This document shows, in pieces, positions 26,725 to 35,052 of a stretch of DNA of 64,000 bases. This DNA comes from Flavobacterium limnophilum (GTDB lineage: Bacteria; Bacteroidota; Bacteroidia; Flavobacteriales; Flavobacteriaceae). A model generated the notes under the pieces. That model had not been told where the DNA came from. It did no database searches and saw only the letters and a list, made by a program, of their open reading frames with translations. The stretch's first letter is position 1. Each line of letters begins with the position of its first letter. Where the stretch lies: positions 1,984,001-2,048,000 of the forward strand of contig NZ_CP114289.2 in NCBI RefSeq assembly GCF_027111315.2, given 5' to 3'. The translations under genes were made by a program, and so were the position numbers.

Positions 26725-28407
26725 TTAAGGAAGCCATCTGGTGTCTCCTGATTTAGTTATGACAACTGGAGAATTAGGATCTTTTATTTTTAAATTTCCT
26801 GCTTTTGGATCCACAAACAAGTTTAGTGCACTAATTCCCAATGCGGTTCCTTGAATACTCGTAGGCCCCAGCAGATAATCTGTAGTGGTATAATTATTAC
26901 TATAGGTAGTCGTACAACCTGCGGCAATGGCTTGAATTACTTTGCCACAGGCAGAAGCTAACACTACATTCTTGAAAACCAAAGTAGAACCTACTGCTGA
27001 AGGGATATTAATTAATGAACGATTATAAGCATAATCATAAATCGTAACATTGTTATATTCCAAATAAATTGGATAAGTAGAGGCACCATAATCAAACAAG
27101 TTTTTGAAATTACGCGTTTTATCAGGTACTTCCGTACCTATAGTATAATAATCTCTCATAAAAGTACAATTAGAGAAAACGGCTCTTTTAAAATTATCGG
27201 CTCCAGCAGAGCCAAGAGCAAAAGTACCATAAGGACCTGAATGACCACCATTCATATCCAAAGTACAATAGTTCATCTCAAAGTTTCCTACTTCTTTATA
27301 TTTTCCATTTCCTTGATGTCTCCAAAAACCACGTCTGAAATTATTGAATACACAGTTATAGAAAGTAACTTCGCCAATGGTCCAAGAATTTCCACTATTA
27401 AAGAAGTAACTTGCATCAATGGTTTGATAAAAACGAATGTTTTCAAACGCTAAAGACGACAAATAGCCTCCCTCTTTAATATTCCAGTTTCCGTTTAATT
27501 CAATTTGTGGTCGTTCGCCTTGGTTACTACCTGTAAGTTTAAAACCTTTTGAAATAGTAAAAGGAGTAACTTTAAATAACGAACCTGCTTCTAAGTAATA
27601 TTCCGTTCCTTCTGGAATCGTTGGATCCAAATCGTTCTTTCTTAATAGTGCATCTAAATCATCCCCTTTCATCACCAAAATTTGTCCTGCCGATGGTCCT
27701 GAGGAACGAAAAGTTACCTGATTATAAGGTCTATCATAAACACGTGATTTAGTATTATCGTAAACATTTACATTGTAAGCGGTACTTTTTTGCAAACCTT
27801 CCACTTTGGCTTGTCCGATTCTTATTTCCTCTGCTGTTAATTTACGTCCTATAGCAGGAACATCCTTAGATGATGCCGGCACAACAGAAATACTATCCAC
27901 TGGATTTGCCACATCAATCTTCCAACTCACTTTCACATCGTTTTCGGTAATATTTACCTTCTCCACTTTGTTTAATATTTGAGCATATGGCGGACGATCT
28001 TCTGTCAAAGCACTCGTATAACTCCATTGTGAATTAAATTTTGAGTCAGCCTTATTGGCACGAACTCGAATGTAGTACTGGGTTTTATAAGGAATGTCAT
28101 CCATAAAAATCTGTGTATCCGTAGTAGTATAGGATTTGAACAAACTGGTGTAGTAATTATCAAAATGCAATTCTACAGTATAGGAATCGGCATCATTTAC
28201 TTTGTACCATACCAAAGCAATGGAATTACTTTTAACCAAAGCAGGGGTACTGGTATCCGAGAGAGAGACGTCAATAAACTTGGGTTGAAACAAATCTCCA
28301 TTCTTATCGTATCCCAAATTCTCCTCTTGACAAGAGTTAAACATTCCTCCAAGCAAAATCATGCTTAAAAGTGAAATTATATATATTAGTCGTTTTGAAT
28401 TTTTCAT
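26725..28407 (-). CDS. Surface glycan-binding lipoprotein with Fn3 and DUF5123-type beta-helix
   Basis: 560 residues. An SPII signal (lipobox NSC near 26) is followed by two fibronectin III-like domains (about 50-135, NSIALVWYKVNDADSYTVEL; about 145-235, ENDVKVSWKID). A DUF4957/DUF5123-type right-handed beta-helix ends in GDTRWLP. It follows SusD by 12 bp, the usual place of SusE-like surface glycan-binding proteins, and similar proteins occur in the Bacteroides thetaiotaomicron homogalacturonan locus. Its terminal domain resembles the N-terminal helix of the CE8 enzyme in this operon. It has no recognisable catalytic motif, so binding is the likely role. Confidence 0.8.
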   Translation of the reverse strand: MKNSKRLIYIISLLSMILLGGMFNSCQEENLGYDKNGDLFQPKFIDVSLSDTSTPALVKSNSIALVWYKVNDADSYTVELHFDNYYTSLFKSYTTTDTQIFMDDIPYKTQYYIRVRANKADSKFNSQWSYTSALTEDRPPYAQILNKVEKVNITENDVKVSWKIDVANPVDSISVVPASSKDVPAIGRKLTAEEIRIGQAKVEGLQKSTAYNVNVYDNTKSRVYDRPYNQVTFRSSGPSAGQILVMKGDDLDALLRKNDLDPTIPEGTEYYLEAGSLFKVTPFTISKGFKLTGSNQGERPQIELNGNWNIKEGGYLSSLAFENIRFYQTIDASYFFNSGNSWTIGEVTFYNCVFNNFRRGFWRHQGNGKYKEVGNFEMNYCTLDMNGGHSGPYGTFALGSAGADNFKRAVFSNCTFMRDYYTIGTEVPDKTRNFKNLFDYGASTYPIYLEYNNVTIYDYAYNRSLINIPSAVGSTLVFKNVVLASACGKVIQAIAAGCTTTYSNNYTTTDYLLGPTSIQGTALGISALNLFVDPKAGNLKIKDPNSPVVITKSGDTRWLP

Positions 28408-28419
28408 ACTATATTTAAT

Positions 28420-30345
28420 TTAATAGTTAAAACCATAATAATTCTGAATATTCCCTCGATGGTCAGTAATCACTTTAGAAGGATAAGGGCACAGATAACG
28501 CAAAGGATCATTAGGAGTTACACTTGTTGCATTGTTGAAATTGATAAACCCTCTAAAACTCCATTTGATATCGTTTCGCGGTTCATAAGTTTGAGTATCA
28601 CTATTTAATGAATACCAAGCTGATGCAAAAACCTGTTCGGTATAACCTGCTGGTTTAGCTGTCAAAATCTGGTCAATTCCTTGAATATCTAAAATGGTTC
28701 GACCTGCATTTTTAGGATCCGGGATGTTTTTCCAGTACACACTTCCAGGGACATCACCTATACCGGCAACATAAGCTCCATTCGCTACTTTACCCCAGTT
28801 GATCAATTTATTGTATTGATTATAAATTACTTCACCATATTTATTCCATCGTGCTAAATCAAACTTACGTTTACTCTCGCCGCCAAACTCCCAAGCACGT
28901 TCCTCCATGATAGCATTGAAAAACAACTCTGGAGATGTTTTAGAAGCAACATAATTATCCACTTTATCAGGCCAGCTTGCCTTATCGAATGCTCTGCGGC
29001 GCACACGTCTTAGGCATTCGCGAGCGTCTTCACGTGGGCCAACACGTTCGTTTACGGCTTCGGCATACATTAACAATACATCGGAAAATCGCATCCATGC
29101 GAAGTTTACACCCGTAGATTTAGTGCTTGCAGCACCCAATGCCTTCTCCTCATAAAGTTTCGACCATTTTCCAGTTGCCAACTTGGCTAAATCCAAACGA
29201 ATTACTTGATTCAGATTAACATCATACGAATACGGTGCACAGGTAACATCTCGTCTCAAATCTTTCTTGTCAAACGAGTACAAATAAGTTCCACATAAAC
29301 TAAGACTTCCTGAAGCTCCTCCATAAGGATTAGTTACTGGTGCTGATGATCCTGGTTGTATTACTTGTCCCGTGATTGGAACTCCTATGGAATATCCATA
29401 TTCCCCTGAGGTACCTTTTAATAAAGCTAATGAAAACATAACATCATCATCAACTGGTGTTACCCAATTGTTTTGTTGTTTCCAAAAATCGCTATAACTC
29501 AATTTTAGATCATGGTGTTTCTCATCAATTACTTTACCTAAATATTTGATTGCAATATCATAATACATTTCATAATTATCTCCACGAACCATTTTTCCGA
29601 CACTAGATGGATTGCTTGTATCGGGACGCAAAGCCCATCCTCCACGAGTAAGAGCCAATAAACCAATCAAGCCTTGATTAAAACTTTTTGAGGCACGTTC
29701 TGTACCAAAATCTAACTGATTAGGATATTGCATTAGCGGTTCAACAGACTTCAAATCGTCTATTAGAAATTCCAAAATTTTATTTCTATCGGTAACTCCT
29801 ACCGTAAAATCTTCTCCTCCAACTGATGATTTCGTACGAAATACAACATCTCCCCAAATGCGAATCATGTCGAGATATACCATCGCACGAAGTGTCTTAG
29901 CCTCTCCATACATTTGAGTTATATTGGACGCTTTGTCTTTCGGGTCTGCTTTATAAATATCTGAATTTTCAATTCCTTCAATTACATCATTAGACAAGTT
30001 AATAATTTTGTACATCGCATTCCAAGTAGAATTCAACGTTGTCCAATAAGGCTTAGGTTGAAAACAGGCTATATCAGAACCATTTACATTAACCGCATTA
30101 GTTGAAATCCCCGACATTTCTACATCGGTATTCGGATTAAACACAAAAGCAAGACGGTTAGAATACACATCGTCGCTCAACATCAGTGTATATATACCAG
30201 CAACAGCTGAATGTATTTCACTTTCTGAACCGAAAACCTCAGCTTGGGTAAACCCTGTTGCTGGATTAACTTCTAAATAATCACTACAAGATGTGAAACA
30301 CAAGCCGAAAGTAAATAGAAGGCTTAATAATATCTTTTTATTCAT
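28420..30345 (-). CDS. susD-like: SusD/RagB-family glycan-binding lipoprotein
   Basis: 641-residue outer-membrane lipoprotein that caps its SusC partner and captures oligosaccharides. The SPII signal ends CFTSC (cysteine about 20), followed by the typical SDYLEVNPATGFTQAEVFGS opening. A TPR-like scaffold follows, with the SusD signature near the C-terminal half (FAWMRFSDVLLMYAEAVNE) and the ERAWEFGGESKRKFDLARWN segment. Length is at the long end for the family. It lies 17 bp after SusC and 12 bp before the surface glycan-binding protein. Confidence 0.95.
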   Translation of the reverse strand: MNKKILLSLLFTFGLCFTSCSDYLEVNPATGFTQAEVFGSESEIHSAVAGIYTLMLSDDVYSNRLAFVFNPNTDVEMSGISTNAVNVNGSDIACFQPKPYWTTLNSTWNAMYKIINLSNDVIEGIENSDIYKADPKDKASNITQMYGEAKTLRAMVYLDMIRIWGDVVFRTKSSVGGEDFTVGVTDRNKILEFLIDDLKSVEPLMQYPNQLDFGTERASKSFNQGLIGLLALTRGGWALRPDTSNPSSVGKMVRGDNYEMYYDIAIKYLGKVIDEKHHDLKLSYSDFWKQQNNWVTPVDDDVMFSLALLKGTSGEYGYSIGVPITGQVIQPGSSAPVTNPYGGASGSLSLCGTYLYSFDKKDLRRDVTCAPYSYDVNLNQVIRLDLAKLATGKWSKLYEEKALGAASTKSTGVNFAWMRFSDVLLMYAEAVNERVGPREDARECLRRVRRRAFDKASWPDKVDNYVASKTSPELFFNAIMEERAWEFGGESKRKFDLARWNKYGEVIYNQYNKLINWGKVANGAYVAGIGDVPGSVYWKNIPDPKNAGRTILDIQGIDQILTAKPAGYTEQVFASAWYSLNSDTQTYEPRNDIKWSFRGFINFNNATSVTPNDPLRYLCPYPSKVITDHRGNIQNYYGFNY

Positions 30346-30362
30346 TGTTTTAAGATTTAAAA

Positions 30363-33300
30363 TTAAAATGATAATTGAGCTCCAAAAGTGTAATTTCTTG
30401 TTCTTGGATACGCATTATAATCAATGTTAGGTGTTAATCCTGCTTCTAAATTAACCTCTGGATCGTAGCCCGAGTAATTGGTCCAAACAAATAAATTAGA
30501 ACCTGTTGCATACACACGAACTCTATTAAATACAAGTTTCTTAGTTAATGCTTTCGGAATTGTATATCCCAGCGTAAGTGTATTCAATCGTAAAAATGAA
30601 CCATCTTCAATGGCATAGGACTCAGCTATAGGACGACCAACCGTGGTTGGATTCCACATAGTGGCATTTTTATTGAAATCGGCTAAAAGCTCTGGCGAGT
30701 ATCGAAGATCATTCCCCATATCATCAAAATTTCTCCAACGATTGGCCAACGAAACTTCCATTCCTAAATTATTTTGGGTATTTGAATACCAAGAAGTCAT
30801 CATGATTTTGTTGGCATTATAAACATCAAAACCATACACAAAGTTGAAAAAGGTAGATAAATCAAAACCTTTCCAATTGGCATTAAATCCAAAACCTCCT
30901 GAAAAATCTGGATTAGTATCTCCAATAACCTGTCTGTCATTTGCACCAATTACATACGTATTGGAATCTGATGCATCAACAGGAGTTAATTTTTTGAATT
31001 TAGGATTTCCTGGGCGTGGCGCACCTGCCAAGTTTACCGAGTTGGCAATACCGTCTTTAAGTTTCCACACTTTAGTAATTGGATCTAAAGGCAAGAAATC
31101 ATCTACTTTATAAAAACCATCATTTACAAAACCGTAAATCAATCCTTTTGCTCCGCCAACATATGCACGGTAATCATCATCGTTTAGCAATTGTGTTCCA
31201 GCCCATCCTGAACTAAGAATCCATTCATTCTCTCCACTTGAAAGTGCATCAATTTTGTTTTTGTTAAATCCAATATTGAAGTTTAAATCCAATTGAAAAT
31301 CGTTGCTGTCTTTGCCCTGAACTACAGTACCAGTAAGACCAAGCTCAATTCCTTTATTAGAGGTTTGACCTACATTCGTCATAATTTTACTAAAACCAGA
31401 TGTTCCAGGAATATCAGAAGGTACTAACAAATCTTTTACTGTATTTGTATAAACTTCAAGAGTACCTGTAAGACGTTCCTTAAAGAAACCAAAATCGACA
31501 CCAAAGTTTGTTGTATAAGTTGATTCCCATTTTATATCAGGATTAGTCAAAAAAGTAGCATTATAAAAATTATAATAGTTATTACTATTTTCTCCCCAAC
31601 CTACTGATTTGTTTTGAGAAACGCCATAATATTTAGCATATAGATCGCTACTAATTCTATCATTACCAGAAACTCCATAACTCAAACGAAGTTTCAAATT
31701 CGAAACGGTTTTACTATCCTTCAAAAAGGCTTCATTAGACATTCTCCACGCAAATGAAGCGGAAGGAAACACTCCCCAACGATTAGAAGGACCAAACTGT
31801 GTTGAACCATCGGCGCGAAGTGTAAAAGCGGCAAGATATCGATCATCATAACCATAACTTGCACGACCAAAGAAGGATGAAATTCGATTTGGAGAACCTT
31901 CGACAGAATTGTTTGTTAAAGGTGTTCCCAAAGCAAGATTAGATAATGCTTTTTCTCCCGTTATAGTTTCAGGAAAAAAACGAGTGGTATAGGTTTTATT
32001 AACACTACTCTGATCCTTCATTTCTTGTCCAACCATCAATTGAATATCATGAAGCGAATGCAGTTTAAAATTATAATTCAATACATTAGTCAATTGCCAA
32101 CGAGGGCTTTGAGTCATTCCCCAAGATACTACTGGCTGATTACCATTGGCATTTGCAGCACCTGTACCTGTACCAAAGAAACGACCGTCTTCTGCATATT
32201 GGTATTGAAACCCGAAGGAACTACGAAAACTTAAACCATGTTTAATATTCCAAGTTAATGCCCCAACGGTGTTAAAGGTACGCGAAACACGATTGCGATA
32301 ATTTTTCTGAGCTGCTTCTATTGGATTGAAACGTGTAACAGGTGTATAATCTTCAGGATCAAAATAAGTATCATCTTCTGGTAAAGTCATGTAATCTTGC
32401 AAACCAAGAGTTGGCGCTTGACGTATCGCATCTAACAAATTAACCCCTTCTGTACCAGAACCTGATATTCTTTGATCTGTAAAACGAGATTGTAATTCAA
32501 AAGTAAATTTATCAGATAAATTAGTATTAAATGTAAAGTTAACGTTGGTTTGTTTCATACCAGTCCCTACCAATACTCCAGGTTGATCTTGATTCACAAC
32601 AGCAAATTTGTACTTTGTTTTTTCAGTACCTCCATTTATGCTAAAATCGAGGTATTTAGCAATTGGATTAGTACCAAAGATTTCATCCTGCCAATCAGTT
32701 CCCTTATTGCCTTGATAAATATACAATTCATTAGCATGCCCATAGCGATTAAAAAAAGCCGTTGGATTAGACGATTTTTGTCTTTCGGACTCATATTGCA
32801 TCATCGTATATTCATAAGGATCCATTACGTCCAAATGATTCGACAAGGTTTTCATCTGCATATAACTATTTATATGCACCGAAACTTGACCTGCTTTAGG
32901 TTTCTTTGTAGTTACCAACACAACTCCATTAGCACCTCGAGCACCATATATAGCAGTTGCTGCAGCATCTTTTAGGACTTCTACCGATTCTATATCCGTT
33001 GGCGGAACATCATTTAGGGTAGCCACCTCAAAACCATCCACCAAAATCAAAGGCGAATTATCTTGAGTGATTGATCCACCACCACGAACTCGAATCTGTA
33101 TTTCAGCCCCTGGGGAACCATCGTTTGAAGTAATCTGAACCCCTGGTAATCTACCCACCAATGCTTCGGATACAGAGCTAGTTGGAACTTTTTCTAAAGC
33201 TGTTCCTTTTATACTAGAAACGGCACCTGTTATGTTTCCGCGTTTTACAGAACCATAACCAATAACCACCACTTCATTCAATTCACTTAGCGATTCTTTC

Positions 33301-33593
33301 ATCTGGATTTCAATACCAGAGGTACGTCCTTTTAAAGGCATAATAAAGTCCTCCATCCCAATAAATCTAACCACCAAAACTGCTGTATTGGGATTACTTA
33401 CCTTTATAGAAAATTTACCATCCATATCACTGGAAGTATTCGCTTTTTCATTTTTTACTATAATTGTCGCACCTGGAATCGAGCCCATTTTATCACGTAC
33501 AACACCCGTTACGGTCACCAATTTCTGAGCATAACCATTGGCCGTCAATAACAAGAGGACAAAAACGCTCACGATATATTTTTTTATCGTCAT
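30363..33593 (-). CDS. susC-like: SusC/RagA-family TonB-dependent outer-membrane transporter
   Basis: Outer-membrane oligosaccharide importer driven by TonB. The ATG at 33593 is preferred (1076 residues) because MTIKKYIVSVFVLLLLTANG is a compact signal peptide. An ATG 42 bp upstream (33635) would add an Asn/Lys-rich segment typical of translated A-rich leader. After the signal come a CarboxypepD_reg-like domain (VTVTGVVRDKMGSIPGATII), the SusC TonB-plug signature (LNEVVVIGYGSVKRGNITGA), the plug (DIESVEVLKDAAATAIYGAR, GANGVVLVTTKK) and a 22-strand barrel ending in the aromatic NYTFGAQLSF. It forms the transport pair with the adjacent SusD. Confidence 0.95.
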   Translation of the reverse strand: MTIKKYIVSVFVLLLLTANGYAQKLVTVTGVVRDKMGSIPGATIIVKNEKANTSSDMDGKFSIKVSNPNTAVLVVRFIGMEDFIMPLKGRTSGIEIQMKESLSELNEVVVIGYGSVKRGNITGAVSSIKGTALEKVPTSSVSEALVGRLPGVQITSNDGSPGAEIQIRVRGGGSITQDNSPLILVDGFEVATLNDVPPTDIESVEVLKDAAATAIYGARGANGVVLVTTKKPKAGQVSVHINSYMQMKTLSNHLDVMDPYEYTMMQYESERQKSSNPTAFFNRYGHANELYIYQGNKGTDWQDEIFGTNPIAKYLDFSINGGTEKTKYKFAVVNQDQPGVLVGTGMKQTNVNFTFNTNLSDKFTFELQSRFTDQRISGSGTEGVNLLDAIRQAPTLGLQDYMTLPEDDTYFDPEDYTPVTRFNPIEAAQKNYRNRVSRTFNTVGALTWNIKHGLSFRSSFGFQYQYAEDGRFFGTGTGAANANGNQPVVSWGMTQSPRWQLTNVLNYNFKLHSLHDIQLMVGQEMKDQSSVNKTYTTRFFPETITGEKALSNLALGTPLTNNSVEGSPNRISSFFGRASYGYDDRYLAAFTLRADGSTQFGPSNRWGVFPSASFAWRMSNEAFLKDSKTVSNLKLRLSYGVSGNDRISSDLYAKYYGVSQNKSVGWGENSNNYYNFYNATFLTNPDIKWESTYTTNFGVDFGFFKERLTGTLEVYTNTVKDLLVPSDIPGTSGFSKIMTNVGQTSNKGIELGLTGTVVQGKDSNDFQLDLNFNIGFNKNKIDALSSGENEWILSSGWAGTQLLNDDDYRAYVGGAKGLIYGFVNDGFYKVDDFLPLDPITKVWKLKDGIANSVNLAGAPRPGNPKFKKLTPVDASDSNTYVIGANDRQVIGDTNPDFSGGFGFNANWKGFDLSTFFNFVYGFDVYNANKIMMTSWYSNTQNNLGMEVSLANRWRNFDDMGNDLRYSPELLADFNKNATMWNPTTVGRPIAESYAIEDGSFLRLNTLTLGYTIPKALTKKLVFNRVRVYATGSNLFVWTNYSGYDPEVNLEAGLTPNIDYNAYPRTRNYTFGAQLSF

Positions 33594-33648
33594 AACTTTT
33601 ATATTATTATTTGGATTTTTTTTTAATCTGTTCATTATTGTATTTTAA

Positions 33649-34464
33649 CTATTTTGTCTGCACAACACCATTAATAGTCACCACATAATCTTTAATAATT
33701 GGTGTGTCGGGATCATTCAAGTTAAAATCGACATTGGTAACTCCATTGGCCAAAATTGGAAAAGTGTCTGCCAACTCTTTTGTTTTGACAACAACTGAAT
33801 TCGCATCCATAAACTCAATTTTGACACGAACATTATTTGCTTCATCGTCCGTTTGGAATACAATAAAATCGTCTAAATAATTTACTCCGCCAGTGGTTGT
33901 TTTCTTGGATCTAAAAACAGACATATCACCTTGTATAAAACTTTCGTCAACCGCTTTGTATCCAGTTCGTTTTACAAATACCGTAGTTTTAATAATAGAA
34001 TAACTTGGATCTGCCACAATGTCTTTTGCTTTCAAACGCAATGTTCCAGTTCTTGTTAGAATGTTCATTTTAAGAGTATCCGCAAATGGTGAGTTGTAAG
34101 ACGTAGCGGCCGACAAGTTTACCTTTTGATCGGCAGAAACTAATTGCGGAACAACTAAATCCTTTAGATTGACTGGAGACGTGACCATTTGAGCTGGAAT
34201 ATCGGATGCCATAAAAGTGTACTTCCCATTGTTTAGAGCAAAACGATAGAGTGAACTATAGTTCCCAAAATAATCGCCGTTTTCTTTATAAATAAAAATC
34301 GGTAATGTTGAAATTCCAACATTGAGATTCCAAGGGCTACCATTCAACTGAAGCGCATAATCTCTCACCACCGAAGTGTCGTATTTTATTTCATCTTTAG
34401 TACAGGCAGTCATCAATAAAAGCAGTAGTCCACATCCAAGGACAAGATTTATTATCTTTCTCAT
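33649..34464 (-). CDS. Surface lipoprotein of unknown family upstream of SusC
   Basis: 271 residues. The SPII signal is MRKIINLVLGCGLLLLLMTAC, followed by TKDEIKYD and an all-beta body (YALQLNGSPWNLNVGIS, YKAVDESFIQGDMSVF). No catalytic motif is seen. Position before SusC and the beta-sandwich look suggest a binding or assembly lipoprotein, possibly a fimbrillin-clan (Mfa2/FimB-like) fold; no family was firmly recognised. Its ATG overlaps the stop of the tiny lipoprotein ORF upstream (ATGA), implying translational coupling, and it ends 55 bp before the preferred SusC start. Confidence 0.75.
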   Translation of the reverse strand: MRKIINLVLGCGLLLLLMTACTKDEIKYDTSVVRDYALQLNGSPWNLNVGISTLPIFIYKENGDYFGNYSSLYRFALNNGKYTFMASDIPAQMVTSPVNLKDLVVPQLVSADQKVNLSAATSYNSPFADTLKMNILTRTGTLRLKAKDIVADPSYSIIKTTVFVKRTGYKAVDESFIQGDMSVFRSKKTTTGGVNYLDDFIVFQTDDEANNVRVKIEFMDANSVVVKTKELADTFPILANGVTNVDFNLNDPDTPIIKDYVVTINGVVQTK

Positions 34465-34598
34465 ATTATACCATTTAAAATTTGAAATTCTTTAAGGACA
34501 ACTAATGACCGTAGTGGTTCCCTCGATTCATTACTTTGGTTGCAAGACACTGTAAACATCCCAACAATTGGCAGGACAAAAGTGTTAATTTGTTTCAT
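34461..34598 (-). CDS. 45-aa lipoprotein ORF at the head of the pectin operon
   Basis: An ATG at 34598 opens a 45-codon frame whose first 19 residues form an SPII signal (MKQINTFVLPIVGMFTVSC). A polar tail NQSNESREPLRSLVVLKEF follows, and the frame ends at a TGA overlapping the ATG of the next gene (ATGA). It is the first frame of the transcript after the HTCS terminator. It is either a leader peptide that couples translation of the operon, a real mini-lipoprotein, or the stump of a deleted lipoprotein gene. The intact signal and exact ATGA overlap favour translation. Confidence 0.55.
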   Translation of the reverse strand: MKQINTFVLPIVGMFTVSCNQSNESREPLRSLVVLKEFQILNGII

Positions 34599-34651
34599 AA
34601 GCTTTTTTTTAGTTAGTTAATAAAGTCCTTTGGAGACTTCAAGTTAGTTCA

Positions 34652-34659
34652 CAAAACTA
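34652..34659 (-). promoter_or_regulatory. Candidate -7 box of the pectin operon
   Basis: The minus strand reads TAGTTTTG, matching the Bacteroidota TAnnTTTG -7 consensus, 54 nt before the 45-aa ORF. No TTG-type -33 element is at the usual distance, as expected for an activator-dependent promoter. Confidence 0.35.
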
Positions 34660-34900
34660 TGTATATGGCATCCTAATTTGGTGTACATATTGCTTTTCAA
34701 CAAGGGTGTAATTGCTAATTTACCTACCCATAAATTGATGAATCAATAAATAATAGGGCGATTTTTTTCACTACCGGAAAAATTTAAAGAAAGCCATAAA
34801 CGAATGGAAGTAAACTCAAGTCTTGTTGACACAAGCCAATTTGTAACAAGACGGGAAAGACAAAATGATGATTCAAATTTGAATCTTGAACAAAAAAAAA

Positions 34901-34920
34901 CAGGGACAAAATGTCCCTGT
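34901..34920 (-). terminator. Intrinsic terminator of the HTCS gene
   Basis: CAGGGACA (34901-34908) pairs with TGTCCCTG (34912-34919), an 8-bp stem with a 3-nt loop. On the minus strand a run of nine U follows. It lies about 135 nt after the HTCS stop and insulates the regulator from the operon it controls. Confidence 0.85.
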
Positions 34921-35052
34921 AAAAGTGTGAATCTCGGCAAAAACATTACAATTTCTAATCCATTTGTCACGTTGGAAGCGTCTAAATTATGTTGCCCTCT
35001 CGTGCTTAGAAACACTTACGGCGGGACAATCTGAATTAGGTTTGGTATTTCT

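Larger units (their letters stand above)
34599..35052. other. Intergenic region between the HTCS and the pectin operon
   Basis: 454 bp containing the HTCS terminator (34901-34920) and a -7-like box (34652-34659). About 240 bp between them would hold the operator of the HTCS regulator. No further gene was seen. Confidence 0.65.

Noticed and set aside
34743..35015. 90-codon minus-strand frame between HTCS and pectin operon
   Set aside because: It crosses the HTCS terminator hairpin and has no signal or domain pattern.
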